From UBA7803 sp041686955 (GTDB taxonomy: Bacteria > Pseudomonadota > Gammaproteobacteria > Pseudomonadales > Azotimanducaceae), in contig JAWLCV010000049.1 in NCBI GenBank assembly GCA_041686955.1, forward strand, positions 1 to 31,733: a stretch of 31,733 bases of DNA, read 5' to 3'. This document shows positions 8,729 through 16,513 of this stretch, piece after piece. The position numbers and the translations under genes were made by a program. The notes beneath the pieces are model-generated. The model made no database searches. It was not told where the DNA came from and saw nothing but the letters and a program-made list of their open reading frames with translations. Position 1 is the stretch's first letter. Each line of letters begins with the position of its first letter.

Positions 8729-9486
8729 ACGTCGAATCCCTCTGTGAGAGCGCCCGTGGCGCTCGATGCTACGGAGGGCGAAACGAGGCGAGGCCGGAAC
8801 TCGTTCAGGACGGCGGGCTGTGGAGAACCAATCGTCGGCTGGCGGGGGCACGGACACCGCGAGGTATGGGCCCGTACGCCGGTGGGCGCGGGGTCTGGTC
8901 GAGGCTCATGTCAGGGTTCGTCGCGGCGGACTGGGCCGCCGCGGAAAATTCTGTCGTCCTCGCGTCGAATTCTCGCGATCTGTTACCGGCTCGCGCGCCA
9001 CGACACCATCGGGCCGCGGATCTTGCTCTCCGCAGCGGGTGGTGCCGCTTCGCTCGACCTGTTCTACCTGTATGGTCTGTCGTCCAATCCAGGTTCTTCT
9101 GCGCCCGCCCTGGCCCCTGGCGGCAATTCGGTGGTTGCCGCCGCCATGCAGCCGGCGCAGACTGCGTCGTTTCTGCCTCACGAGATGGTGCCGTTGACAA
9201 TGCGCCCTTCTGGGCCTGCCGCTCCGCAACCGGCGGAGCACGGCACGTCTCTGTTGCGTTTCGCCTTACCGTTGGCTTAACTGAAACACTCTTGATGGTC
9301 GTTCAAGCAGTTCTTGGTTACGCTTCTCCGGTCGCGGCTTCTCTTTCCGTCCGAGCCCCGTCCACGCGTGCGCTTAAAGTCGGGTGTCGCAGTAGCTACC
9401 CTTCGCACCTTCGTCTACCGAGCCCCTTGGGGGGAAGCGCCGCCACCGGCAACGGGCCTTCCCGGTGGTGAATGACACCGAGAGGC
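8729..9486 (-). promoter_or_regulatory. Long 5' untranslated leader of rne
   Basis: No credible gene lies in the roughly 800 bases between rne and rluC. A sigma70-like promoter at 9493-9521 predicts a start near 9486 and thus a leader of about 758 nt, around twice the 361-nt E. coli rne leader through which RNase E represses its own mRNA. Potential hairpins include a 7-bp stem at 9443-9449/9462-9468 close to the 5' end and GCTCCGC/GCGGAGC at 9221-9227/9233-9239. The likely ribosome site for rne is GAGGG about 9 bases before ATG 8728. Autoregulation is inferred from the E. coli family behaviour and is not proven here. Confidence 0.6.
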
Positions 9487-9492
9487 GGATCG

Positions 9493-9521
9493 ATAGTAGC
9501 AGTCCTTGGTAAGTGCTTCAA
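9493..9521 (-). promoter_or_regulatory. Predicted sigma70 promoter of rne
   Basis: On the minus strand, TTGAAG (9521-9516) and TACTAT (9498-9493) are separated by exactly 17 bases. It is the best -35/-10 pair I found in the rne-rluC interval and points toward rne. Predicted start is near 9486. Confidence 0.6.
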
Positions 9522-9546
9522 ACCTCTAAAAAAATTTCTTTGAGTG

Positions 9547-10515
9547 ATGGACGGTCCCGACACACAGGCAAATCGCCCGGCAGCACGCCGGCTCATCGTG
9601 CGCCAGGACGCGGGTCAGCGCGTCGACAACTTCCTGATGCGCGAGCTGAAAGGCCTGCCGAGGAGCCGGATATACCGCATGCTGCGCACGGGCGAGGTGC
9701 GGGTGAACGGCGGCCGGGTGAAACCCACCCACCGCCTGGCGCCCGGCGACGAGGTGCGTATCCCGCCGTTGTTCGGCCTGGATGGCGGGGGCCGCGAAAG
9801 CGCGTTCATCGGCAGCGGCCTGCTCGAGTCCCTGGAGCGCGCGGTGGTGTTCGAGGACGAGGATCTGCTGGTGCTGAACAAACCCGCCGGGATGCCGGTG
9901 CACGGCGGCAGCGGGTTGTCGTTCGGGGTCATCGAGGCGTTGCGCCGCCTCTACCCGGACGCGGATCTGGGGCTCGCCCATCGCCTGGACCGTGACACGT
10001 CCGGCTGCCTGCTGGTGGCGAAGTCACGGCGGGTGCTGCTGGAGCTGCACCGGGCCCTGCGCGAGCGTGAGGTCAAGAAACATTACGTCGCCGCGGTCCA
10101 TGGCGTCTGGCCGCGACGGCTCACCACGGTGCGGCTGCCGCTGGAGCGATACCTGACCTCGTCCCAGGAGCGGCGGGTTCGGGTGGCGGCGGAAGGCAAG
10201 CCCAGCCGCACCGACTTCGCCATCCTCGAGCAGGCAGGGCAGGGAACCTTGCTGGAGGCCCGCCTGCACACGGGGCGCACCCATCAAATCCGCGTGCACG
10301 CCCAGGCCAGCGGCCACCCGGTGGTGGGCGACGAGAAGTACGCGGGGCGCGACCAGCTCGCTCTCGCCCACGCCCTCGGCATACGCAGGCTGTGTCTGCA
10401 TGCAAGCGAGCTCGTGCTGTTGCGCGAGGGCCGGCGGGTGCGCTTCGAGGCGCCGCTGCCCGAGGATTTCATCGCCGCCTGGGCCGCCTTAGCCGGGGCG
10501 CAGCCGACGCCGTGA
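9547..10515 (+). CDS. rluC: 23S rRNA pseudouridine synthase, RluC type
   Basis: The protein (322 residues from ATG 9547; GTG 9544 is an alternative) has an N-terminal S4 RNA-binding domain (RVDNFLMRELKGLPRSRIYRM) and an RluA-family catalytic domain with HRLDRDTSG, the active aspartate being D148. ARLHTGRTHQIRVHA and GDEKYAG complete the family motifs. RluC modifies three uridines (955, 2504 and 2580 in E. coli) of 23S rRNA. Divergent placement from rne is the same as in E. coli, which supports RluC over RluD. It is convergent with maf, with one base between the stop codons. No strong promoter of its own was seen in the AT-rich bases just upstream. Confidence 0.92.
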   Translation: MDGPDTQANRPAARRLIVRQDAGQRVDNFLMRELKGLPRSRIYRMLRTGEVRVNGGRVKPTHRLAPGDEVRIPPLFGLDGGGRESAFIGSGLLESLERAVVFEDEDLLVLNKPAGMPVHGGSGLSFGVIEALRRLYPDADLGLAHRLDRDTSGCLLVAKSRRVLLELHRALREREVKKHYVAAVHGVWPRRLTTVRLPLERYLTSSQERRVRVAAEGKPSRTDFAILEQAGQGTLLEARLHTGRTHQIRVHAQASGHPVVGDEKYAGRDQLALAHALGIRRLCLHASELVLLREGRRVRFEAPLPEDFIAAWAALAGAQPTP

Positions 10516-10516
10516 G

Positions 10517-11119
10517 TCATCCCAGCAGGCGCACCCCGGCGCGGCCCAGCATTCGGCACAGCTCGATCAGCGGCAGCCCGATCAGGGCCGTTGGATCGTC
10601 GCTCTCGATGGCTTCGAACAGGGCGATGCCCAACCCCTCGGATTTGAACGCCCCCGCGCAATCCAGCGGCCGCTCGCGGGCGACGTAGTCCTCGATCTCG
10701 CTCGGCCGCAGATCCCGGAAGCGGACACGGGTGACCACTTCCGCGCATTGGGCCTCGCCGCTCAGGGCGTCCAGCAGGCACAAGCCCGTGCGAAAGTCGA
10801 CGGCGCGGCCGGAAAGGGCTTCGAGTTGACGGCAGGCCCGCTCGGGGGTGCCCGGCTTGCCGAGGATCTCGCCGTCCAGCACCGCCACCTGATCCGAGCC
10901 GATCACCAGCAGACCGGCTTCGTTTCCGCCGGTGCCGCCGAGCTCCGCGGCGACCGCCGCTGCCTTGCTGCGCGCCAGCCGTGTCACCAGGGCCCCGGGG
11001 GCCTCTCCGGGACGCGGTGACTCGTCCACGTTCGGGGCGCGTGTCTCGAACCCGAGCTCGAGCCGTGCCAGCAGCTCCGCCCGGTAGCGGGAGCTCGACG
11101 CCAGGACCAACCTGCTCAC
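10517..11119 (-). CDS. maf: Maf-family nucleotide pyrophosphatase, YceF type
   Basis: A 200-residue Maf protein that begins LVLASSSRYRAELL, carries the catalytic-aspartate motif IGSDQV and continues with GKPGTPERACRQL. E. coli YceF hydrolyses m7GTP and is encoded beside yceD-rpmF-plsX, exactly the arrangement here, which favours YceF over the dTTP/UTP-specific Maf. The start is GTG at 11119, with GGAGG about 9 bases upstream on the minus strand. The gene is divergent from yceD and convergent with rluC. Confidence 0.9.
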   Translation of the reverse strand: MSRLVLASSSRYRAELLARLELGFETRAPNVDESPRPGEAPGALVTRLARSKAAAVAAELGGTGGNEAGLLVIGSDQVAVLDGEILGKPGTPERACRQLEALSGRAVDFRTGLCLLDALSGEAQCAEVVTRVRFRDLRPSEIEDYVARERPLDCAGAFKSEGLGIALFEAIESDDPTALIGLPLIELCRMLGRAGVRLLG

Positions 11120-11203
11120 GAAATAGCGCCTCCGCCGCGTGAAAGGAAGAAAAACATTCGAAATTCTAGGCGCTTACGTCGTCCATCAAACAGCATTCGG
11201 CGC

Positions 11204-11232
11204 TTTACAGGCGGGGTTCGCATACCTATGAT
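11204..11232 (+). promoter_or_regulatory. Predicted sigma70 promoter of yceD-rpmF
   Basis: TTTACA (11204-11209) and TATGAT (11227-11232) are separated by 17 bases; each matches consensus at 5 of 6. The predicted start is near 11239. The bases after the -10 are TGCGCCCG, a GC-rich discriminator of the kind found at ribosomal and other stringently controlled promoters. The promoter overlaps the upstream candidate start codon of yceD (ATG 11228), which argues for the downstream one. Confidence 0.65.
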
Positions 11233-11242
11233 TGCGCCCGCT

Positions 11243-11752
11243 ATGAATACCCGCCCCGATGAGCGTCTGCCTTACCTGGATCTGGCCAGGCAGGGTGCCC
11301 GGGTCGTGCGCTCGGTGCAAGCGGATGACCTTGAGCGGCTCGCCGCGGTGGCACCGGGCCAGGGCACGTTGCACGTCGAAATGACGTTCTCCCTCGATCA
11401 GCACGGCCGTCCGTGGGTGAAAGGTTGGGCACAGACGCGGGTGGACGCCACCTGTCAGGGCTGTCTGGAGCACTTCGAGCGCGCCATTCGCGCGGAATTC
11501 GAGCTGTGCATCGTCAGGAACGCCGTCCTCGCCAGCGAGCTGGCGAACGAAGCGGACGTGCTGGTGGCGGACACCGACGCGGTGACCATCGCGGACGTGG
11601 TGGAAGACGAGCTCATCCTCGGCGTGCCCGAGCGCCTTTGCAGCGAGCTGCCGTGCCCGCACGCGCCGGCTCTCAGCTACCCCGCGCCGGATGCGCCTGA
11701 GCCGGAAGCGGAAGAGAACCCGTTCCACGTGCTGTCGGTGCTGAAGCGGTAG
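11243..11752 (+). CDS. yceD: YceD/DUF177 family 23S rRNA accumulation protein
   Basis: YceD is the small protein upstream of rpmF in most bacteria and is needed for normal 23S rRNA accumulation. The family signature is the CxxC-type segment VDATCQGCLEHFERAI near the middle and the acidic DVVEDELIL stretch. CSELPCPH adds further cysteines near the C-terminus. ATG 11243 gives 169 residues. An in-frame ATG at 11228 would add five residues but lies within the predicted -10 box, so the transcript would not include it. With a start near 11239 the mRNA would be almost leaderless. rpmF follows after 31 bases. Confidence 0.88.
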   Translation: MNTRPDERLPYLDLARQGARVVRSVQADDLERLAAVAPGQGTLHVEMTFSLDQHGRPWVKGWAQTRVDATCQGCLEHFERAIRAEFELCIVRNAVLASELANEADVLVADTDAVTIADVVEDELILGVPERLCSELPCPHAPALSYPAPDAPEPEAEENPFHVLSVLKR

Positions 11753-11783
11753 ATCAGGCAGAATTTTTTCATTTGGAGGCCCC

Positions 11784-11960
11784 ATGGCAGTTCAGCAGAA
11801 CAAGAAGTCCCGATCGCGCCGCGACATGCGCCGCTCCCACGACGCCCTGTCGAAGCCGGCTCTTTCCATCGAGCCCACCACCGGGCAGACCCACCGGCGC
11901 CACCACGTGAGCGCCGACGGCTACTACCGCGGCCACAAGGTCATCGAAGGCAACGACTGA
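11784..11960 (+). CDS. rpmF: 50S ribosomal protein L32
   Basis: A short gene of 58 codons: the product starts MAVQQNKKSRSRRDMRRSHD and ends HRRHHVSADGYYRGHKVIEGND, the standard L32 sequence (bL32). This form lacks the CxxC zinc ribbon pairs, so it is the cysteine-free type. A strong GGAGG at 11775-11779 precedes the ATG. The order yceD-rpmF-plsX is conserved across proteobacteria. Confidence 0.98.
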   Translation: MAVQQNKKSRSRRDMRRSHDALSKPALSIEPTTGQTHRRHHVSADGYYRGHKVIEGND

Positions 11961-11978
11961 CCTCGAGCCCGCTCGAGG
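11961..11978 (+). other. Stem-loop directly after rpmF
   Basis: CCTCGAG (11961-11967), a 4-base loop and CTCGAGG (11972-11978) form a perfect 7-bp stem beginning at the base after the rpmF stop. There is no following T-run, so it is more likely an mRNA-stabilising or processing hairpin between rpmF and plsX than an efficient terminator. Confidence 0.55.
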
Positions 11979-11993
11979 GATCGAACCGCCCCG

Positions 11994-12989
11994 GTGACGA
12001 CTCGTCCCCGCATCGCCGTGGACGTCATGGGCGGGGACGGGGGGCCCGAGGTCACCGTTCCTGCCGCGGCGGCGCTCGCCGACCGCGCGGAGCTGATCCT
12101 GGTCGGGGACGAGCCGCGGATTCGCGCGGTGCTGGCCGGTGCCGGCGAGGGCATTGCCATCCATCCCGCCGCGGAGCAGGTGACCGCCGACGACAGCCTC
12201 GCCGACGTGCTGCGCCGAAAGCCGGATTCCTCCATGCGCCAGGCGCTGCTGCTGCACGCGTCCGGGCAGGCAGACGCGGTGGTTTCCGGCGGCGACACCG
12301 CCGCACTCATGGCCCTTTCCCGCGCTCTGCTCGACATGGTTCCGGGCATCGACCGGCCCGCCATCTGCAAGGATCTTCAGGGGATGGAAGGGCCGTTCTG
12401 GATGCTCGACCTGGGCGCGAACGTAGAGTGCAGCGCCCGGCATCTGCAGCAGTTCGCCCATATGGGAACCCTGGCGGCCCGCTACGTGGGCGGAGTGGCG
12501 GCGCCCCGGGTGGCCCTGCTGAACATCGGCACGGAGTCCCGCAAGGGGCCCGCGCGGCTGCAGGAGGCGGCCGAGGTGCTGCAGGACGATCCGCTCATCG
12601 ACTACGTGGGATTCGTGGAGGGTAACACCTTGTTCTCCGGGCGCGCCGACGTGGTGGTGACGGACGGATTCACGGGCAACGTGGCGCTGAAGTCCATCGA
12701 GGGTGCGGCGCGGATGGCGGGCCACCTGGTGCGGAGCTGGCTGGACGGCCTCGGTCCGCTGGAACAGGCGGCCATGGCCCTGGCACGGAGCAAGCTGCAG
12801 GCGCTGCGACACGAGCTCAATCCGCAACGCTATAATGGCGCGAGCTTCGTCGGGCTGTGCGGTGTGGTGGTGAAGAGTCACGGCTCTGCGGATTCGGAAG
12901 GATTCCAGAGCGCCATCCGCGAGGCCCTGCTCGAGGTGGAAGCCCGCATTCCCGCCCGGCTGGCGGCGGAGTGCCAGGCCCCCGGCTGA
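11994..12989 (+). CDS. plsX: Phosphate acyltransferase PlsX
   Basis: PlsX converts acyl-ACP and phosphate to acyl-phosphate for the PlsY step of phospholipid synthesis, at the cytoplasmic face of the membrane. The 331-residue product starts with the family motif IAVDVMGGDGGPEV and contains SGGDTAALMALS, LDLGANVEC, ALLNIGTESRKG and FVEGNTLFSGRADVVVTDGFTGNVALK. The start is GTG at 11994. It sits between rpmF and the fab genes as usual, but fabH, normally the next gene, is absent. Confidence 0.96.
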   Translation: MTTRPRIAVDVMGGDGGPEVTVPAAAALADRAELILVGDEPRIRAVLAGAGEGIAIHPAAEQVTADDSLADVLRRKPDSSMRQALLLHASGQADAVVSGGDTAALMALSRALLDMVPGIDRPAICKDLQGMEGPFWMLDLGANVECSARHLQQFAHMGTLAARYVGGVAAPRVALLNIGTESRKGPARLQEAAEVLQDDPLIDYVGFVEGNTLFSGRADVVVTDGFTGNVALKSIEGAARMAGHLVRSWLDGLGPLEQAAMALARSKLQALRHELNPQRYNGASFVGLCGVVVKSHGSADSEGFQSAIREALLEVEARIPARLAAECQAPG

Positions 12990-13056
12990 CGGGGTGACAA
13001 GAAGATGAACGCGCCCTGGCGAACGGGGCTGGAGATACGTCGAGAAGGAGGTGGCG

Positions 13057-13980
13057 ATGTCGCTCGGCTTCGTTTTTCCCGGACAGGGCTCGCAATCGGT
13101 AGGGATGCTGGCGGACATCGCCGCCGAGTACCCCCAGATCCAGGAGCATTTCGAACAGGCCGGCGAGGCCATCTCCCGGCCGCTGTGGCGCATCGTCGCC
13201 GAGGGGCCGGACACGGACCTGGTCCGCACCGAGATCACGCAACCGGCTCTGCTCACGGCCAGCGTCGCGCTCTGGTCGATCTGGTGCGCCGAAGGCGGCG
13301 AACGCCCGGCCTGTGTCGCCGGGCACAGCCTGGGCGAGTATTCGGCGCTGGTGTGCGCCGGCGCGCTGGACTTCGCCGACGCGGTGCGGCTGGTGCATCG
13401 TCGTGGGCAACTCATGCAGGAGGCGGTGCCCCAGGGGGAAGGAGCCATGGCGGCCATTCTCGGGCTCGACGACGCCGAGGTCGAGGAAGCCTGCCGTCAG
13501 GTGCAGGGCGTGGTATCCGCGGCCAACTACAACGCGCCGGGGCAGGTGGTCATCGCCGGCTCGGCCGCGGCGGTGGAGGCTGCCGCCGAGCGTTGCAAGG
13601 AACTGGGCGCGCGACGCGCGCAACTCCTCCAGGTGAGCGGACCGTTCCATTGCGAGCTGATGCGGCCGGCGCAGGAGGCGTTCGCCGACGACCTCGCCGC
13701 GGTGGAGCTACGGATGCCGGAGATCCCGGTGGTTCAGAACGTGGATGCGGCGATAGCCGCCGACGTGGATTCATTGCGCCGGAACCTGCTCCTGCAGATC
13801 TCGAGCCCGGTGTTGTGGAGCGCCTGCGTGCGAACCATGGCGGAGCGGGGCGTGGACCGGCTCGTGGAATGCGGGCCCGGACGGGTGCTCTGCGGGCTGA
13901 TCAAGCGAATCGACAAGTCCCTGAACGCGGCCGACACGAACAGTCTGGACGCCCTTCGGCAGGCACTGGGACGGGAGTGA
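13057..13980 (+). CDS. fabD: Malonyl-CoA:ACP transacylase
   Basis: FabD loads malonyl groups onto ACP for fatty acid elongation. The 307-residue product has the N-terminal FPGQGSQ, the nucleophile motif GHSLGEYSAL (serine about 91), and GPFHCELM containing the catalytic histidine. ATG 13057 is chosen over GTG 13051 because a near-perfect AAGGAGGT (13045-13052) lies at the right distance from it. Only 67 bases separate it from plsX, with no trace of fabH. fabG follows after 4 bases. Confidence 0.96.
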   Translation: MSLGFVFPGQGSQSVGMLADIAAEYPQIQEHFEQAGEAISRPLWRIVAEGPDTDLVRTEITQPALLTASVALWSIWCAEGGERPACVAGHSLGEYSALVCAGALDFADAVRLVHRRGQLMQEAVPQGEGAMAAILGLDDAEVEEACRQVQGVVSAANYNAPGQVVIAGSAAAVEAAAERCKELGARRAQLLQVSGPFHCELMRPAQEAFADDLAAVELRMPEIPVVQNVDAAIAADVDSLRRNLLLQISSPVLWSACVRTMAERGVDRLVECGPGRVLCGLIKRIDKSLNAADTNSLDALRQALGRE

Positions 13981-13984
13981 GCTC

Positions 13985-14731
13985 ATGAGCGACGACAAGA
14001 ATACCAACGCACGCGTGGCTCTGGTGACCGGTGCCTCCCGCGGGATCGGCCGCGGCATCGCCGAGCGGCTGGCCGCCGACGGCTACTATGTAGCCGGCAC
14101 GGCCACCACCGAGAGCGGTGCCGAATCGATCACCGAGGCTCTCGGCGGCCGCGGGCGCGGTCTGGTGATGCGCGTGGAGGACCCGGCGTCCGTCGACGCG
14201 GCCTTCGGGCTGCTGGAGGAGGATTGCGGCTCGCCGCTGGTGGTGGTCAACAACGCCGGCATCACCCGGGACAACCTGCTGCTGCGCATGAAGCCGGAGG
14301 AGTGGGATGCCGTGGTGCAGACCAACCTCGGCGCGCTGTTCCGGGTCATCAAGCCGGCGCTGCGCGGCATGATGAAGGCCCGCTGGGGACGCATCGTCAA
14401 CCTGAGCTCCGTGGTGGGCCGCATGGGGAACGCGGGTCAGAGCAACTACGCGGCCAGCAAGGCCGGCGTGGAAGGGTTCACCCGCTCGTTGGCCCACGAG
14501 GTGGCGAGCCGGGGCATCACGGTGAACGCGGTGGCTCCGGGTTTCATCGAGACCGACATGACCGGCGAGCTGACAGAGGACCAGGTGGCCGCCATGCGGG
14601 AGCGCATACCGCTCGGGCGCATGGGCTCGGTGAGCGACGTCGCCCACGCCGTCTCGTTCCTCGCCAGCGACGCTGCGGGCTACGTCACCGGAGAGACGCT
14701 GCACGTGAACGGGGGGCTCTACATGGCGTGA
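13985..14731 (+). CDS. fabG: 3-oxoacyl-ACP reductase
   Basis: FabG performs the NADPH-dependent reduction of 3-oxoacyl-ACP. The 248-residue SDR has the cofactor motif TGASRGIG, NNAG, and catalytic S142, Y155 and K159 (in NLSSVVG and YAASK). The C-terminal VTGETLHVNGGLYM is typical of FabG. Its place between fabD and acpP distinguishes it from the two SDRs at the end of the window. Confidence 0.96.
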   Translation: MSDDKNTNARVALVTGASRGIGRGIAERLAADGYYVAGTATTESGAESITEALGGRGRGLVMRVEDPASVDAAFGLLEEDCGSPLVVVNNAGITRDNLLLRMKPEEWDAVVQTNLGALFRVIKPALRGMMKARWGRIVNLSSVVGRMGNAGQSNYAASKAGVEGFTRSLAHEVASRGITVNAVAPGFIETDMTGELTEDQVAAMRERIPLGRMGSVSDVAHAVSFLASDAAGYVTGETLHVNGGLYMA

Positions 14732-14736
14732 GAAGG

Positions 14737-14754
14737 CTACCGCGCAGGCGGTAG
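14737..14754 (+). other. Stem-loop between fabG and acpP
   Basis: CTACCGC (14737-14743), loop GCAG, GCGGTAG (14748-14754) form a perfect 7-bp stem five bases after the fabG stop. The bases following are A-rich, not a T-run, so it may be a weak terminator or a 3'-end protecting hairpin. It separates the fabDG transcript from the acpP promoter. Confidence 0.45.
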
Positions 14755-14828
14755 AAAGCACCCTCCGATGGCGAGAATCGCTACAAAAAACAGCGAGTTA
14801 GTCAAGCCGAACGGCGGGTGGGCTTTGC

Positions 14829-14857
14829 TTGAATTGGGTATGCGCCCTCTATAGAAT
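14829..14857 (+). promoter_or_regulatory. Predicted sigma70 promoter of acpP
   Basis: TTGAAT (14829-14834) and TAGAAT (14852-14857) are spaced by 17 bases in an AT-richer patch of the 173-base fabG-acpP gap. A GCGCG discriminator follows. The predicted leader is about 40 nt. A dedicated promoter fits the very high acpP expression known in other bacteria. Confidence 0.65.
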
Positions 14858-14904
14858 GCGCGTCGCCCTGCACCCCAGGAACCTGATTGGGAGATAACCG
14901 CCGC

Positions 14905-15138
14905 ATGAGCAGCGTAGAAGAACGTGTTAAGAAACTCATTTGTGAGCAACTCGGGGTCAAAGAAGACGAAGTGAAAGACGATGCTTCGTTCGTCGAAGAC
15001 CTCGGCGCTGACTCGCTGGACACCGTCGAGCTGGTGATGGCCCTCGAAGAGGAATTCGAGACCGAGATTCCCGATGAAGAAGCGGAGAAGATCACCACCG
15101 TCAAAGAAGCCATCGACTACATTCTGGCCCACCAGTAG
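14905..15138 (+). CDS. acpP: Acyl carrier protein
   Basis: The 77-residue acidic protein carries growing acyl chains on a 4'-phosphopantetheine attached to S37 in the motif LGADSLDTVELVM. The ATG at 14905 has GGGAGA about 10 bases upstream. Base composition is visibly lower in GC and the codons differ from neighbours (more GAA and AAA), as expected for a very highly expressed gene. It has its own promoter upstream and a strong terminator just downstream. Confidence 0.98.
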   Translation: MSSVEERVKKLICEQLGVKEDEVKDDASFVEDLGADSLDTVELVMALEEEFETEIPDEEAEKITTVKEAIDYILAHQ

Positions 15139-15164
15139 AGGAACACTTCCCGCTGCCTCCGCCG

Positions 15165-15202
15165 GAAGCCGCACTCTCGAGGCAGTGCGGCTTCTTGCTT
15201 TT
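15165..15202 (+). terminator. Rho-independent terminator after acpP
   Basis: GAAGCCGCACT (15165-15175), an 8-base loop and AGTGCGGCTTC (15184-15194) form an 11-bp perfect GC-rich stem followed by TTGCTTTT. Its position between acpP and fabF suggests partial termination that sets acpP output above fabF. Confidence 0.88.
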
Positions 15203-15228
15203 GAGCCGACGTACATGGAACCGACGAC

Positions 15229-16464
15229 ATGAGCAAGCGACGCGTAGTGGTGACGGGGATGGGCATGTTGTCGCCCATCGGCAACGACGTGGCGACGAGC
15301 TGGCAGAATGCCCTGGCCGGCAAGAGCGGCGCGGCCCCCATCGAAGCATTCGACGCCAGCGAGTACGCCGTGCGTTTCTCGGCGTCGGTGAAGGGTTTCG
15401 ATCCGTCGGGTTATCTCGACCGCAAGGAAGTGCGGCGCATCGATCCGTTCATCCAGTACGGCATGGTGGCGGCCATTCAGGCGATCCAGGACGCGGGCCT
15501 GCCGGATCATCCCGACGACGCGCACCGTTACGGCCTCGCCATCGGCTCGGGCATCGGCGGCATCAACACCATCGAAGAGACCCACAGCACCCTGCTGGAA
15601 AAGGGTCCGAGCCGGGTCTCGCCGTTCTTCGTGCCGGCGAGCGTGATCAACATGATCTCGGGCAACCTGTCCATCCGTTATGGCTACAAGGGCCCGAACA
15701 TCGCCGTGGTGACCGCGTGCACCACGGGGACCCACAATATCGGGCTGGGCGCCCGGATGATTCAGAACGGTGATGCCGACGTCATGGTCGTGGGTGGCGC
15801 CGAGCAGGCTACGTCGCCCATTACCGTGGCGGCATTCGCCTCCATGAAGGCTCTGTCGACCCGCAACGATGCGCCGGAGCAGGCCAGCCGTCCCTGGGAC
15901 AAGGACCGCGACGGTTTCGTGCTGGGCGACGGTGCCGGAGTGCTCGTGCTGGAAGAGTACGAGCGCGCCAAGGCCCGGGGTGCCAGGATCTACTGCGAGC
16001 TGGCCGGATTCGGCATGAGCGGCGATGCCTACCACATCACCGGTCCCACCGAGGACGGGGAGGGTTCGGCGTCGTCCATGCAGAACGCCCTGAACGACGC
16101 CGGCATGAACCCGGACGAAATCGACTACATCAACGCTCACGGCACTTCCACGCCCCAGGGCGACGTCTCCGAGACCCGCGGCATCAAGCGGGTGTTCGGC
16201 AACGACACCAAGGTGGCCGTGAGCTCCACCAAATCCATGATCGGGCACCTGCTCGGCGCGGCTGGATCCGTGGAGGCCATCTTCACGATCCTGGCCATCC
16301 GCGACCAGGTGCTGCCGCCCACCATCAACCTGGACGAGCCAGGTGAGGGCTGCGATCTGGACTACGTGCCGCACACGGCACGCGATGCCCGGGTGCGGGC
16401 GGCGCTGTCCAACTCCTTCGGGTTCGGCGGAACCAACGGGACGATCCTGTTCCGGCAGGTCTGA
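15229..16464 (+). CDS. fabF: 3-oxoacyl-ACP synthase II
   Basis: FabF condenses acyl-ACP with malonyl-ACP and controls long-chain and unsaturated chain elongation. The 411-residue protein shows the Cys-His-His triad: C164 in VTACTTGTHNIG, H304 in INAHGTSTPQGD and H340 in GHLLGAAGS. The N-terminus RRVVVTGMGMLSPIG is standard. It follows the acpP terminator, so it depends on read-through or an unrecognised promoter. pabC, often next, is absent; mltG follows instead. Confidence 0.97.
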   Translation: MSKRRVVVTGMGMLSPIGNDVATSWQNALAGKSGAAPIEAFDASEYAVRFSASVKGFDPSGYLDRKEVRRIDPFIQYGMVAAIQAIQDAGLPDHPDDAHRYGLAIGSGIGGINTIEETHSTLLEKGPSRVSPFFVPASVINMISGNLSIRYGYKGPNIAVVTACTTGTHNIGLGARMIQNGDADVMVVGGAEQATSPITVAAFASMKALSTRNDAPEQASRPWDKDRDGFVLGDGAGVLVLEEYERAKARGARIYCELAGFGMSGDAYHITGPTEDGEGSASSMQNALNDAGMNPDEIDYINAHGTSTPQGDVSETRGIKRVFGNDTKVAVSSTKSMIGHLLGAAGSVEAIFTILAIRDQVLPPTINLDEPGEGCDLDYVPHTARDARVRAALSNSFGFGGTNGTILFRQV

Positions 16465-16478
16465 GCCGTTCCCTCGTG

Positions 16479-16484
16479 TAGAAT
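16479..16484 (+). promoter_or_regulatory. Possible -10 element upstream of mltG
   Basis: TAGAAT at 16479-16484 follows fabF closely and is followed by CGCGCC and an ATG (16491). No convincing -35 was found at 16-18 bases. Weak evidence; it may provide a minor internal promoter for mltG-tmk-holB. Confidence 0.3.
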
Positions 16485-16513
16485 CGCGCCATGGCGTGCG
16501 GATTCCCTCGAGC

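Noticed and set aside
7277..9280. Long plus-strand open frame opposite rne
   Set aside because: No protein-like motifs; the minus strand encodes RNase E with all catalytic residues.
8766..9471. Small protein genes in the rne-rluC interval
   Set aside because: Several short frames exist on both strands, but none has a ribosome site plus a recognisable or protein-like sequence; the interval fits a leader RNA better.
9506..9532. Promoter for rluC from TTGGTA and the A-rich stretch
   Set aside because: At a 17-base spacing the -10 is a run of A, and a better box requires 15 bases; too weak to report as a feature.
12831..12836. Perfect TATAAT inside the 3' part of plsX as a promoter for fabD
   Set aside because: No -35-like hexamer at 15-19 bases upstream, and the bases lie in a conserved coding segment.
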